From: Amoebophrya sp. A120
Taxonomy: Eukaryota; Sar; Dinophyceae; Syndiniales; Amoebophryaceae
NCBI GenBank assembly: GCA_905178155.1
Contig: CAJINV010000011.1
Coordinates: 1,757,216-1,821,215, forward strand
Length of the DNA: 64,000 nucleotides
Direction: 5' to 3'
Notes under the pieces: generated by a model
Seen by the model: the letters and a program-made list of their open reading frames with translations, nothing else
Told to the model about the DNA's origin: nothing
The model's database searches: none
Made by a program: the position numbers and the translations under genes
Shown here: positions 11,301 through 25,000 of the stretch, piece after piece
How the letters are laid out: the number at the start of each line of letters is the position of its first letter
How positions within the stretch are numbered: the first letter of the stretch is position 1

Positions 11301-14300
11301 TCACATCGTCCCGTGGTACTGTTTTGTCCCTTTGCACTGCGGGTAGCTCAAACAGCCCCAGAATTTCTGTCCGTTGGCCTGTTTTTTCCGGATCTCCATT
11401 CGCTGATCTTGGCACACCATGCAGACGGGCGGCACTTCCGGGATCTGCTTCTTGAAGCGGCAAAACGGCTGCGGACACTGGAAAAATCCGGAATTCGCTT
11501 TTCGGCGAAACTTCGTCTCGGTGCCGCAGAACATGCAGAACAGCGGGTAATTTTCCGTATTCGTGCAGTCTGGGTACTTGACGCACCCCCAAAACTGCCT
11601 TTTGTTCGTCTTGTTCTCCCGAATCAGCATGGGCTGGTTGTGACACCAGGGCCGCATCACCGGCGAGCTGTTCTTCGGCTGCTGGTCGGGGTTCCGCAGG
11701 CCGACGCCCGTGTAGATGTTGGAATTGCTGTTGTCGTTTTGATTTTGACTGCTTCCGTTCAACATGACGTCGTTCGGGCCCCCGGACGGGAAGCGCTGTC
11801 GCTTGTTGGACTGGTTTGGGTTATTGTTGTTGTTCTGTTGGCTATTTCTGTGCTGGTCACCATCTCCCGGGGTTAACGAAGGGTTTTCGACAACACCCTC
11901 CATGTTGTTTGCTGCACCAGAAGTAGTCGTGCCGTCTTTCATGTTGTTGTTCACGTTATTTGCGGTACTAGACGAGGACCCACCGCCCTGCTGGTTATTA
12001 TTGTTGTTTTTGTTCGCCCAAGAATTTGGCGGTCCAGCAGGCGGCTTCATGGTATTGTTGTTTTTGTCTCCACCACTGCCCTTCTTCCCCTTTCCCTTCT
12101 TGTTCCCCTTACCGTCATTCGCAGATGAATTTGTTCCGAACGGCGTTTGCCAATTGGTCGTATTGTTTGTTCCCCCACCTGGAGCTGCACCACCTCCAGC
12201 GCCCCACACCCAAGCTTGGTCGTTTGTCATGGCGAGTTGCTGTGGCGGCGGATGGTTTTGATTGGAAGATGAGCTGCTGCTACCACCGGCCGTTTGTCCT
12301 TGCTGTGGCGCTTGCGCGGGGCTCGGATGGCGACTTTTGTCCTTCTGTTCCCGCTCCAGTTTCGCGCGCTTCCGTCGCGGGCTTTCGTTTGTTTCCTCCT
12401 GTGCGGGGGTGACGGAAATGGGGGCCGGGATCATGCCCTCCTGTTCCTCGGATTCAAACAGCGCACGCACGTCCTTCGGCGTGCGCCGCTCGCCGACGGC
12501 AGAGGCGGGGCCGGTACCTGTGGTGGGGGTTTGTAGTTTCATTTTGCTGCGTTTGTCTGGCGGATCTTGGTGGTTTTAAATTCATTTTAATTTCTCCCGT
12601 GAACGACAGCTTCAGGAACTGTATCCAATTCGCATTTGTGGACAGAAATTATGAAGAAGCCCTAAATCCTAAAACGCTCGCAAAATATGAGATTGAGATA
12701 GAAAAAGTTACCTTCCATAACCGGCTCTTGTTCCATTGCGTCTTCGTGGTCGGTGCCACTGTCGCCGCCCGGACTGGGAACGACAGGGTACGTCGCGACT
12801 TTGCCAGATTTGTAGTCCTCAAGAAACTCGTCCGCGACCTTGCAAAACTTGCAATCCAGGATCTTTTCTGTACCTGATAGGACAGAGTTTTCATTTTGTT
12901 CGACTAGTACGAGTACCTCTTTATTCAATTTCCATTCATTTATGATACAATGCAAATTGGTGGAGTCAATTCTTCAAAACTAATACGAGGTTTGGCCCAT
13001 CGTTGTATGGCAAGAAGTTACAAAAAAAAACATCTATACTCCATCGATCAGCCGGGTTCGCCTTGAGCATGCCAAACAGGGCCTGTTGCGCGCTCGCCGT
13101 TTGTTTTTTCCGGAACAAATTGAAGGCCGTGTCGTAGTCCCGCTCGGCCGTGTTCAGCGTCTCGTTGAACGGGAATTTGCCCTCGAGCATCACGAAGAGA
13201 ATCACCCCGCACGCCCAGATGTCCACGCCGAACGAAGCCTCGAGCTTCTTGTCAAAAACCTCCGGGGCCACGTACATCGGCGTGCCGACGCAGGACTGGT
13301 GCGTTTGCGCAAACTTGTTCATCAGCGGGTTCGAATCCGTGGCGATCTCCTTGGAAAGACCTGTTATTATAAGAGTTTGGAATAAGCGTCATGCGTTATT
13401 TTTCACCGAAATCGTTGTGCCAATTTCACATACTTTGATGTGTGCATGAAATTATAGCAAGCCAACCAAAAGGAAAAGTAGAGATTGCAGACGTATGTAC
13501 ATGTTGTAGCAGTAAACATCGCTCATACAACTAGACGAGTAAATTCTGACCACTATACCAAAATCGGCGATTTTGACGTCGTGCATGCGCATTCTGGCGA
13601 CGTTTTGCGAGCTGCCAATCAGCACGTTTTCTGGCTTCAAATCTCTGTGCGCAATGTGAGCTTGGTGCAAAAACTGGAGTCCGCGGACCAGGCCGCGTAA
13701 CACATAGCTCGCTTCCGGATCGAAAAAGGTGCGCTCGATGATCTGCGCGAGAAGCTCGCCGCCGGCCACATATTCCTGCACGATGAAGAGCAGTTGCGTC
13801 TCCTTTTCATCGTAGCAGCCTTCGTACCTGAATTATAGTTTTGTAATAGTAGAAAACCTCTACCTAGGACTTACTTTTGCTGCCAAAAATGTAGTTGCAA
13901 CATGCTCTTGCTCATGACGCATCTGTATGTCTTCAAGAAGCAAAAAATCCAAAAGACAACAAAAGAAACTACGAAGCAAAAAATAATTTCCCATATACCC
14001 GACGATGTTTTCGTGCATCCCGAGGTTTTGCAGGATGCTGATCTCTCGTATGAGGCGCTGCCTCAGCCTCTGTTCGTTGTTCCGCAGCCGCAGCTTCGCC
14101 AAATCGATACGTTTGACCGCGTAGGTTTTACCGCCGCGGAAACACTTGAACACCGTGCCCATCGCCCCCTGGCCGAGGAAGTCGCCCAGTTCAAAGCCCT
14201 GATCCTTCCACCGGACGGACGGCTGCGTGCTGGAAGAAGAGGACTTATTGTTCATCCCCGTTTGCGGTTGCGACGTACTGGTGCTGGGCGCTTTATTTTG

Positions 14301-15560
14301 ATTGCTACTTGCGGTTGCGGCGTTGCCTCCGACTCCTTGATTGTTGTAGTTGTGTCCTTGATGTTTATTACTAGAGCTGCTCGAGGTAGTACCACCAGTG
14401 TTGTATGCATTACTCTTGTAGCCCTGCTGGTTACTGTGGTTGCTGTTCCCACCTCCTGCTGCGCCGTTTATTGGCGCCGTGGCAGTTCCTGTTCCACCCC
14501 CAGATGAGCTGCTGTTGCCCCCTCCCGCGGTAGTCGGACCGGTCGTCATCACTTTCTGTGCCTCGTTACCGGACGCGTGGCCGCCACTGGAATGGCTCAT
14601 CAGGATTCCAGGCCGTTGCACTGGTAGCTTCATCTTGTTGTTGTTATAATTCTGCTGGTGGGGGTTCTTGGGGTTCTTGGGCTGGCGTGAATGTTGATGA
14701 TCCTTCTGCTGCTGCTGCTGCTGCTCACCCGCTGTGTAGTTACTATCACCAGCTGGCGGCGGAGGAGGAGGTTGTCCACCTCCACCAACCGCAACCACCA
14801 CCGGAGATCTCTTCGCCACTTCATCCTGTGTGAGCACACTTACCCCCTGGTGCGTCACCTGCGTGATGTGTTTGTTTTTGTTGAAAGGCTGCAGAGGATT
14901 CACCCCCGGCTTGTTCGAGGGTCTGGAAGGCCCGCTATTTGAAGACGACGCAGGTGCGTTCTTCATGGCCTTTTTGGCGCCGAAATTATTGTGTTTCGGT
15001 GCGGACGGTGGGTGTTGCTGGAACTGGAACACCGGGGTCCCCGCGGGGGTTGCGGCTCCGGTGATCAGCGGCGTGGCGCCAAACTGACTCATCACGAACT
15101 GGCTGGCTGGTGCTGGTGGTGCCGTCGCAGTTGCGTTGTTCACCACTGAAGCTACAGCAGCTCCTTTTTGATGCTGATTAATGCCCGTGCTTGTTGTACT
15201 GCCCATAGTAGTACTTGTCGCATTTTTGCCACTGCCTGGTGGTGGAGCTGTTGCCGGATCCCCTGCTGCTGCTGCTGTTGTGACTATTCCAGTACTGGCC
15301 AATATCGCTCCTGGTGTTCCACTGCTACTAACCTGATTTGGCGGAATTGTTCCGGTCGCCGCGGCCATGGGAGCAGGTGGTGGTGGTGGTACAGTTGTTG
15401 ATACAGCTGCGCCAGCTACTCCACCCACCGCAAGCTGCAGCTGCTGCTCACCCGCTGCCGCTGCTCCGCCCGTCGTTAATACTGGTTGCTGATGCTGGCC
15501 CGCCGGCGGTGGGTTCATGGGCGGCGCAGGCGTCCCTGTGTTTGTCGTCCCGGCGGTCAT
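11301..15560 (-). CDS. Ser/Thr protein kinase, probably fused to C4 topoisomerase-type zinc fingers
   Basis: Exons 15560-13999, 13827-13559, 13360-13040, 12873-12712 and 12556-11301 (GTA...AG introns of 171, 198, 166 and 155 nt) give 1,189 residues. Residues 1 to about 450 are low-complexity (Gly, Thr, Pro, Gln, Asn). The kinase domain (about 450-740) shows the Gly loop GQGAMG, AVKR lysine, HRDLKPEN catalytic loop, DFG, the activation-segment end [10 protein letters not shown], and DIWACGVIL; it looks CAMK-like. After an Asn/Gly-rich linker (about 776-1070) the last about 115 residues hold three Cys4 ribbons ([29 protein letters not shown]), as in topoisomerase I C-termini, which bind nucleic acid. 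The last junction is in frame, but an ATG at 12542 after an upstream stop could start a separate 413-residue protein, with the kinase then ending at 12662. Confidence 0.78.
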
Positions 15561-18500
15561 CTCTTGCAAACAAGATGGTCGTGCGGAGGTAACAAGCGTG
15601 TTGAAAAGCAGGTACTACAATCAACGCGTGGTCCTCTGGAACGATGACGAGGAGGACCGAAGAACAGGTACTAGTCTACGTCGCCTCTCAGTGCCGTTCT
15701 GTCGTCGTTGTCGGCTCGGTGGTACAGGAGGATCCTCTACTTTTACCCGAATTCCAGCACGGAAAAGATGAAATGGCCTCGCGAGGACGTGCTGGCGGCC
15801 GCCTCCACGGTTGTAGTATTCGATATCGATTCAAATTCTGGCGATTTTCGTTGAAAAGTAAGTACTACGTATTTTGCTGAAGATAAATTCACGAGCAGTT
15901 TCGTCCAAATTATACACTGATTGGTCCTCGCTGAAGACGCTGACCCCAGTAGTAGTAAACAGGATGATGTAGTTATAATCACTGTTGGAATAAAACTCGA
16001 TCCAACGAGATGAATACAACCACAAAAACTACTCACGAATAAATCTTCTAACACAACCTAGCAACTCACTTTCAATCTAATCACACGCGAGTCTTCAATT
16101 CCTCAGCATGTAGTTGCCCTCTGCTCGACGTCCGTGTAGCAGCTGTAATAGCGCAGCTTTTTATCGGCATTTTTATCTGTCGTGCTTCGTTGCCTTCCTG
16201 AACTCTTGTACTCCGCTGCACGACTCCGCGCGAAAGCTGGCCGTGGTTCTTCTTGCCCTCGGTGTTGCAGTAGCCGGAATGTAGATTCATATTCATGGTC
16301 GTTGATAGAATTTTTATGCTTGTTTTCACGAGTTCCGAAATCTTGTACAACTACAAAACATCATCTGCCTAAAGGTAGCGGTAGTTACAAAAAAAACAAC
16401 TCGGAAATGCTATGCGTTCGTCAAATTATAGTTGAAAGAGCTATGTTGATTTCGTACTGCTATAAGAGAATCTTTCATCTTTACTTTTCATACAACAGGA
16501 AAAGAAAATCCTTCCACGAAGTCCGAACGAGGTGTGTCCAATCTTCGCAACGAAACGTGATCGACACGAGTAGAGATAGTACGGAGGTGCGGGTCCTTTG
16601 TTTATCGATTTTGTTGCCACAAGAGCCGTCGTGTACTAGATGAGGTGGTGGGTTATTTTTACAGCTTTTATTTCTACTTCCGACGAACTTCTACGTAGCA
16701 GTACCACGTCGGTGCGAGAGGGGTTTATTGAGCTCGAAACTCTTGGGTTAAGGAATTCTGCGACAGTACACAGACACGACTCACGGTAAAAACGCCTCTT
16801 GCAACGTCGCGAGCTAGATGTGCCGCACAAGGAGCAGTCTACTGCAGCTGCTGCTGCAGGAGCGAGAGCGTGTAATACAACTAGAAGACAAGATCTGTGT
16901 TCTGTTGAGAAATTCCTTAGCCACAAGTTTCATCTCACGGCCGCCCTTGCCGTCGCAGATAACGGGTTGTTTCGGTCCGAGCTCTCGCTTGATAGATTGT
17001 GCAAGAGCTTCTCTGGTTGGACTGCCAGAAGATACGGAGCGACCGCAAAGAACCCGAAATGCGCTGACGTCTTCGCTTTCACGTTGGTTGGTGTGGGATG
17101 AAAACTACACGGCGTCTGCAAGAAATCGCGTTGTATCAATCAATCTCCCGTAGGTCGTGTGCTGGTTCTTTCCTCGCTCTCTTTCGTGCTGCTGTGTCGT
17201 GTAGCTTTCTTATTCTTTAGATTTGCTGCAACAATAAAAAACGTGCTGCTTCAAAGTGACTGAGAGGATTTTAGAGGATGGAAGTTGATGTAGTCAAAAG
17301 AGATCCATGCATTGATTAAGTGGAGTGCCTCCTCATCGTCCAAATTCCTTTTCTTCATTTTCTCAAATTTACTATTAATTTGGTGCAATCATCAAATCAT
17401 GTAGCTCACACTTCATTCCTTTTTGGGATCCCGTCGTAAGTCGTTGTGGTCAGCGCACGGTTGAACATACACACTTTTCTTTTAGCGTTGCGTTTTCATT
17501 TCATGTCTTGCATGCGAAGCAAAGGCAAAGGTCAAAATGTTTATTCCATCTATTTGATATTTAGCATCTGACTACTGCAAAATTGTTATTGTTGACCGAA
17601 GGGGGTAGTAAAATTTTCTGTGGTGCATGTTTTTCTTTTTCGTCATGCAGCAAAAAGATCATGCATTTCTGTCAAATATTTTTCTTGTTGGTGTCGTTCT
17701 ACAACATGAAGCTTTCATCTCCTGACTCTGCGAGTGGATATCGCCTGATGCTGATGCATCTTCGCGAGTGCTGAGAAAAAAAAGTGCCAACAGGCGCGAA
17801 TTGTATCGAGTTCGAATATATTATTTTTCATTCGCTCGTCCTCGAGTAGTTCGAATATTACGGTCTACACCAACCACAACATCTCCATCTCCTTACTCTC
17901 ACACAGATTTTTCCAGTCATGATTTACGGATGCGCATCTAGTTGGAGTGCTGTACTTGATCATTATCTCAACTTGTTTCATTCCTTGCTGTGTCGGCACG
18001 GTAAGGCCTACAACGGGACCTACTTATCTGCGTCGACCCTTATCGACCTGCATGTCAGGATCCTTGCAAAGCGCAGGAACCATATAGAGTTGTAGGTTCC
18101 ACTACTAATTTGTTAGTACGATGCGCTGGACAGAAAACCGTTGACCGATTATGCGCAAACGATTTCGGCATCTTTCTGTTTCTTCACGGGCAGAAATAAA
18201 TTGACGGCTATCACAGATGTTCGTCCTTTTTTGTAACACGGAAAAATAGTGATTTTTCTTGTCGAAAATCATCACACTAGTATCGGACATCATCTTCAAG
18301 GTCGAGGTCGACAGCGCGTGTGCTACCCTATCTTAATCTTCAACATCAACATTTGTTTTTCGCATGAAAATCTTTTGTCTTCATCAAATCTAGTGTACAG
18401 TTGCAGTTTTGCTTCTGTTCTTGTTTCATATTCATTCGTTCCGGCATCCACAGAGAGAATTTCACTTTCGACGGAATTACTTTTTCGCGTACACAGGCGC

Positions 18501-19081
18501 CCATGCCCATCGCCTGAACTTTTCATTTTTAACATCTTCTACGTAAATTATACAGTCTCTGTAGATACATCAGCGTATTGCAATTGCTTTTCAACATCAG
18601 CTTCATCATTCTGCTCATTAATTTAGGACTTTCAAGTTCGACACTAGCTGAAAAAGAGATATACTTTGTGCTACATCTTACATGTCGACCTGCCTAGTAT
18701 CAATGCTATTGCTATTCTCTGGGCTACACGAACCAATCGGAAAGAAACTTCTACGTCACAATTTTCACATGTTTGTCATCTTGAATTCACGATCACTAAA
18801 AAACGATCAGAGACTTGTATTGACTTCCTTTGTGGCACTGGAGGCAGTGACTACAGTGAAAAACTTCTTCCTTGGCTGAAAACTACTCGTCGCTTGTTCC
18901 ATCTAAAGAGAATGAGTGTTCGTGTTGCAAGAATTGCTATTATTACCGGACTAACAGTCCAGGTCGAGGTCCAACTGCGTGGTATTATTCATGGATAACG
19001 ATAATGGTTGTACTAATGCCTTGAGACAATTAATATTAAAGACCTGCATCAACAAGAAGATCCAACATCCCCCGACAGACT
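15561..19081. other. 3.5-kb intergenic region
   Basis: AT-rich and poor in open frames on both strands. It should contain the promoter of the kinase gene and the 3' UTR of the large low-complexity gene. I found no introner arms, no tRNA-like or rRNA-like sequence and no conserved protein fragment. Confidence 0.5.
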
Positions 19082-22000
19082 TCAGCACGCTATCTCCTCC
19101 CTGCAGGGTTCTGTGATGATGATTTCCAAAACCAAGCTTCTTTGGGATTTCAGGTGAAAAAACATCTCGTCCAGATCCCGGCGCACATCGTTGACCGCGG
19201 TAACGTAGATTTTCTTCCCCTCCTCTAGCCGCCGCTGGTACGACGGTATGATACGCCGCAGCGCACTCTCGAAGTACCTGTATTTGATTTAGGTTTAGGT
19301 GTTTGTTCATACAACATGAAGGGGTAGTGTCACATCGACACTCTTTCCATTTTTGCCTGATGCGCTCTACGAGTAGAAAACACAAAGCGAGATAGCACAG
19401 ATTCCGACGCAAAATCTATGTCGAGAGAAAAAAAATTAGCGCGGTCTCGAGTAAATACCCATGTCTCGTCATCCTTTTCACGAGCAAGGCCGGTCGCAGC
19501 AGGACGTTCGTGTTGCAAATGTCGTAGGGGTTCGCGGAGTACAGTCTGCAGAGCGATTTTTGAAAAACGCCCCCGACGTCACCCTCCCGGTCGTCAGCGT
19601 ATTTATCGATAACCAGCTGGAAAAACTATCCTGTGCAAAAATATCGCACGACGCACGACTCGTTGCTAGTTCTAGATCTAGTAGAGGGAATTTTGCATGA
19701 CAAATGTGATTATGCTGGCTAAATCTTCCTTCTCAAAAATTTGTCCTGCGATCCATCCTAGTGATGAAACCGCGTCTGCGATGCTTTTGCAAAGCATAAA
19801 ACCTTCTCCGCCACTACCGCTTTCACCGTGTCAGCCACCTTCTCGAAGTAGTTCCAGGACGACAGCGGTGTTTTCGGCAGTGAAGAAACCAGTGCGGCTG
19901 AAGGGGACGAGATAAGGGTTTCCGCGAGGTCGATCGCACTGCGAGAAAGTGTTGCGTTTTTCTGATGATGTCCACTTTGATGACTGTTGGAAGAAGAATC
20001 TTGATCTTCGCTAGTAGCTGAGTGCAGATTCTTGTTCTGTTTGATCCACCCTGCTCTACTGTAGTTCTTGTTCTTCTTCATCTCGTCCTTTTTATTCTCC
20101 ACGACCCACCTGTGCCGCCCGGGGGACTTGATGCGCTTAGGTGGGGACTCGCCGTATTGATCGAGTAACAGATCCGGGTTGTTCGCTTCGTTGCTCTTGT
20201 TCCGCTGCTCACACTCGACGGAATACGCGTCTTCGGAACTACTGGAAGAAGAGAGATTTTCTTGATCATGATCAAAAGTCGACAATTTCTGGTGGTTCTT
20301 CTTGTTTCTCTGGTGCTGGCGCGTTTTCTCTTTTATCTTCGCAGGAGCAGCTGCAGTTCCGGCGACCTGCGCTAGCGAATTTTGCAACAATTTCAACTGC
20401 TTTTGCAGTAGCTGCTTCGTCTCGTGCAGGCTGTGCAAGAAATCTTGTTCGTCCTCTTGTGGATCTTGCTGTGGACCTGGCGCGATCACTTGTTTTCCTT
20501 TATTTTTTCCGCGAGTTGTACAATTGCTGGCCGCTACCGCTTGTACGTGATGCATTCCAGCTTGCTGCTGGTTCATCCGGACGTCCTGCTCGACCCCCGC
20601 CGACGCGGCAGAAGAATCGTCCTCCTCGTCAGACGCCAGCTCCATTTCGACGCCCAGGGCTTTCAACGAGGCCGAGATTCCGGAGAGTTGCTGTTCCACG
20701 TTGGAAAGCAGAAAATTGTTGCTGTGGTTGTTCATCATTTTCATTCCGTTTATTCCTCCGGATTTATTGCTAGTAAAATTCCCGTCCAACATCACACTCG
20801 TCGCGGCCCCCGGGGACGTGAAATTCTCCTCAAGCAATGTCGGCCCATTTTTCATCACGCCTGCCGCAGCGGGCGGAGTGATGTTCCTGGCCGATTGACT
20901 CAATTGAGACGAATTCGACTGCGTGCGTGGGTCATGATCTTCGAATAGATGGTCTCCTGCTAGTAATTGGACAGACGACGTGGTGTCGAGCGTTGCGGTG
21001 CCAGGCCCGTGCACACTCAGGGTACCATTGTTCATCGACGACGAGAGTTGTCCTGCTTTCAAGACGCTACTACTACTTCCAGTAGTATTCATTATTCCCA
21101 TACCCCCGACTCCCGGTGGGGCGCAGTAACTGTGGCGAATCGCGTTCGCCGCGAGGTTTTGCCCGACGAGTGGCGGGCCTGTGCTGGAGGAGTGTAGTGA
21201 AGTCGAAGCTCCTGCGTAGTTCGATGTTGTTCCGGACTGCAGCGGAAAGGCGGAGAACCTTCGTGTTGGGTCAGAAATTGATGTCGAATGTTGATGCTGT
21301 TGGCCTAAATTTTTGTTATTCACCGTCATCGTCCCACCGCTGAAGCCATTGGACGACCCGTTAAAAACCTGGTGCTCCGGCGACGGAATGCAAAAGGAAT
21401 TCTTCGGCGCGGACGGCAGTTGCGAGGACAAAAACGCGCCGGTGGTTGGAAGCAGACTGTTGCTGTTCAAACTTATCGTCGGTGGGGAATTCATAGGGAC
21501 TGCAGTTGTAGCTTGATGTTCTGCGTTTTTCACAATTCCGTTTCCTGCATTTGCGACCGATCCGCCGGGAAGATAAGAATCGTGTTGGAGAGGTGGACTA
21601 CTCATCATCACTTTCCCAGCAGAACTCCCGTTCACCGGGGTGCTGGTCGGCACTACCGCAGCCGGACTGACCGCGAGTAAATTTGCGGAACTGGCCTTCC
21701 TCTTTTTGTCAATCTCCTTCTTCAGATTTTGGAAGAACTGGGGCTCCAAATGGGACAAATCCTGCGAATCCCGCTTGTGAGTGTCGTCTTTCGCGCGTTT
21801 TTGTAGCTTTTCCAGCTGCTTGTTCGCCGCCGTCCGGTCGAGACTGACAGACCCGCGGTGGAAGCAAAAGGATTGCGATTTGGAAGTGCGGAAAGCCGAT
21901 TTCCCAGCGTTGCCGCTCGTATTATTGTTCATCTTCCCGGATGAATTGATACCGTGACCACTACCCCTATCGTCCGCTGACGAGGTTCCAAGACCAGCAC

Positions 22001-25000
22001 CGCCGGCCAGCATGCTGGCCCGGCTGTTCAGGTTCAAAATTGCGTTTTTTGTACTACTCTCATCTGGGGCTGGAAACGCGTCTTTGTTCTCGTCCTCGTC
22101 CGCGGAGGAATCGTCTAACAGCGGTTGCTGCTGACCAGATAATTGCTGTTCTTTACTGGTACTGTCATTTTCATCCTCGTCATCGTCTGACGTGCCGTAG
22201 CCGTCGTGTTGCTGTTTAATATTGCTCCGGCTCTCACCTCCTCCCAGGACGTTGATCCGCGGTGGTGCTTCTTGCAACGCGTAGTTCTTTTCATCGTGGT
22301 CTACTTCTTCCGCACCACTGGGAGGCTCCGCCTCCGCCCGCGAGGTAGTAGAGCTGCTACTCGACGACCCGGGATCGGCGTCTAAAGGATTGTTGTTTCG
22401 AGAAGATGCAGAAGAGGCGTGATCATGATCTACAACTTCGTGGACGAGATTCATCTGCAAGACCGGCTGTAGTTCCGTGTCCTTCTTCCGCACAGCACTC
22501 GGCAGCGCGGTCTTGCCGTCAAACGCCTGCACGTGCTTGGAGATCCGGTGCGCCTCCAAGGCCGTCGCCGCGGCAAAGGATCGGCTCCGGGAATTCTTAA
22601 AGGCTCTCCGGAACTCCGCACCACTGTTTTCGTCTTTGACGTTGAAGCTGGTCTCTGAGAACGCAAAGCTCTTCTTCGGCTTCCGCTCGGTACTCGCACT
22701 GGGGGGCGCGATACTGATGGAATTATTTCCGAAGCCGCTGCTGCCCAGGGTTTGGTTTTGTGCTGATGTTGTGTTGGGAACCAGGTCGTTTCGTAGGATT
22801 CCAGGCGGTCCGGAAGTCGCGCTGTTCCCGGATTCCGATGCTTGGCCGATGCCGCCTGCGAAAAGTTGAAAGATTTTTGTTTTTTAGGTTTTGATGGTTG
22901 TGGTCTTCGACAGGAGAAGTCGAGGTGTTGAAAAACATATAAGAACTTATGAAAAACTATACTTCCGCTCGTCGCCAATACACCCCGGTTGCTGCTTCCA
23001 CTCGAGATCTGCATCGAAAGCAACTGGTCCTCGCTTCGCGGGTTTTGTGAGCTGTTCATGCTTATCAAATGTAAAAATGTCTGGGTCTGGAAAAGTGCAA
23101 GTTTGTCATTGTCATGCTTGAGCTTGTCTGGCATGACTCTGAAATCTGTCATGCACATTACCAAGGAGCCCCACTTTTCTGTCATGCAGAAACGTAGTTT
23201 GTCATGTAGAATAGGCAACACCTAGAAGCTCAGAAACTTGTCATGCTGAGCCAGCAATTGTGGCCTCCTCATGATATGCCACACAGCATCACAAGTTTCC
23301 AGACCCAGACATTTTTACATTTGATAATGCTCATATTTGACACGCTAGTGCCCCCGAAAAACCCGGTGTTGCTGTACGTGGGAAAGGTGTGCTCGACGTT
23401 CCGGGTCTCCTTGTCGACCGACGCCGATTTCTCGTCCAGAAGAAGTTGCAGATCTTCACTCTCCTTCTCCTCTTCGTGACTCACAAGGTTTCGCAACAGC
23501 CGGCTCGCAGCCTCTGCGGTGCTGCCAGAGTTGTAACCACTGGGAAAATTATTAGTGTGGTGGTGCAGCCGAGAAGCTGCTGTGTCGGCATCAAATTGCT
23601 CCTCGGACCCGTCCTCCTCGTCGACGGAACTGATATAGTATTTTAATTTTTCTTTTTTCCCTGCTGATAGATTGAACATGCTAAAGCTGCAAACGTACAA
23701 ATTCAAAGCGATCCTCAAGCTTAATTGTGAAGAAAGAAGAAGGTTTGTGATGTGCTGGTGCTAGTACATCAAGTTTTTCAAATTTCCAAAAAACTTTTTT
23801 TGCGTTTATGCGTAAACAGGATATCATACCCTCCATCTCCAGCTCTTCGCTTCCTCCCATCGTACTCCTTCGACGGCCGCTTTTGCGTTTTCGCACTCAG
23901 CAGCGTGTTGTCGTGCGTGGCTTCGAAATTTGTCGGGCTGTATTTGTCTTTCTTGTTCTTCAACCCGAAAAATGCGCCTTTATTTGACGTTGTTGTCCCG
24001 CCTCCCCGAGGAGAGCTCCGCTTGTTCTCCAGAAATGTAGTTGACCCATTTATCATCAGCATCCCGTTGTTGTTTGCGAAATTAACATCGTGGTCCATCA
24101 CGTCTGCTTGTTGTGCTTCTATCTCTTCAAGACCCCCGCCGTCCTCGAGATCATCCAACTGCAAGAACGGGTTGTTCCGGTGAAACAAGGACACTCGATG
24201 GGAAAAATCGACGGTCGGGACAGTTTCTAACTGCTCAACTTCGTCGGGGTCGAGGTGCTGCAACAGATCTTTGTGCTCCACGTTGCTGTTGGACGAGGAC
24301 GACGAGGAGTCATCTGTGCAAGAGTTGTTGTTGGCGTCATTTACACGGCTTTCATCTGATGTTCGCACCTTCTTGTTATTTCTCTTCGAAGAGGAGCTCC
24401 CTGCTTTATTCGTCCGCAACTTCGCTGTCGTGCTCGTAGTTGCATGTTTCATGCCTTCTTGCACGACACGAGAACCCCCTGGGACTCCACCCCCTCCACC
24501 CAGCAAATCCAGAAATGGGGTGACTGTCGCGCGAATCTCGTCGTCGTGATCGTTGATGGCGAAGTCGCACACTGAACTGGTGTAGAAAAAGGTTATCTTC
24601 TCATCGGGCGCCGCGAGAATCCGGCCCGTCTTCGTCTGTCTTTTCGGCTCCAACAGCATAGCTGCCTCGGGGCTGTTGTCGCTGGAGCCGCCGCCGCGCC
24701 AGAGATTCGGGCTTTGCGGGTCTTCGTGCAAAGCGAGGCGCAACTCCTTATCGCCGTTGCGCAGGACAAATTTGGAAACTTGGGATGGAGAAGTAGTAGA
24801 AAAGGTGGTAGTAGATGAAGGCTGTGGTCGCGGTGGGGGGTTGGTGCTAGTAACTTGATTTTCCGGTCGTGCCGTGGACGACTCGTGATCTTCACTCTTC
24901 AGGAGCTGTGGCACTTCTGCCTCCGCTGGTTTTTTCTGCCGTCCTCGTCCTCCCGAAGGAATCACGTCCGCACTTGTCGCATTGTACACGAGCGCCTGCT

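Noticed and set aside
15561-19081. Search for a spliced-leader RNA gene, 5S rRNA or snRNA in the large intergenic region
   Set aside because: I did not find the dinoflagellate spliced-leader core or any rRNA-like or snRNA-like block on either strand.
22451-23221. 256-codon minus-strand open frame across the intron at 22856-22962
   Set aside because: It reads through a GT-AG intron and an introner and then follows a frame different from the one that continues into the 3-kb exon.
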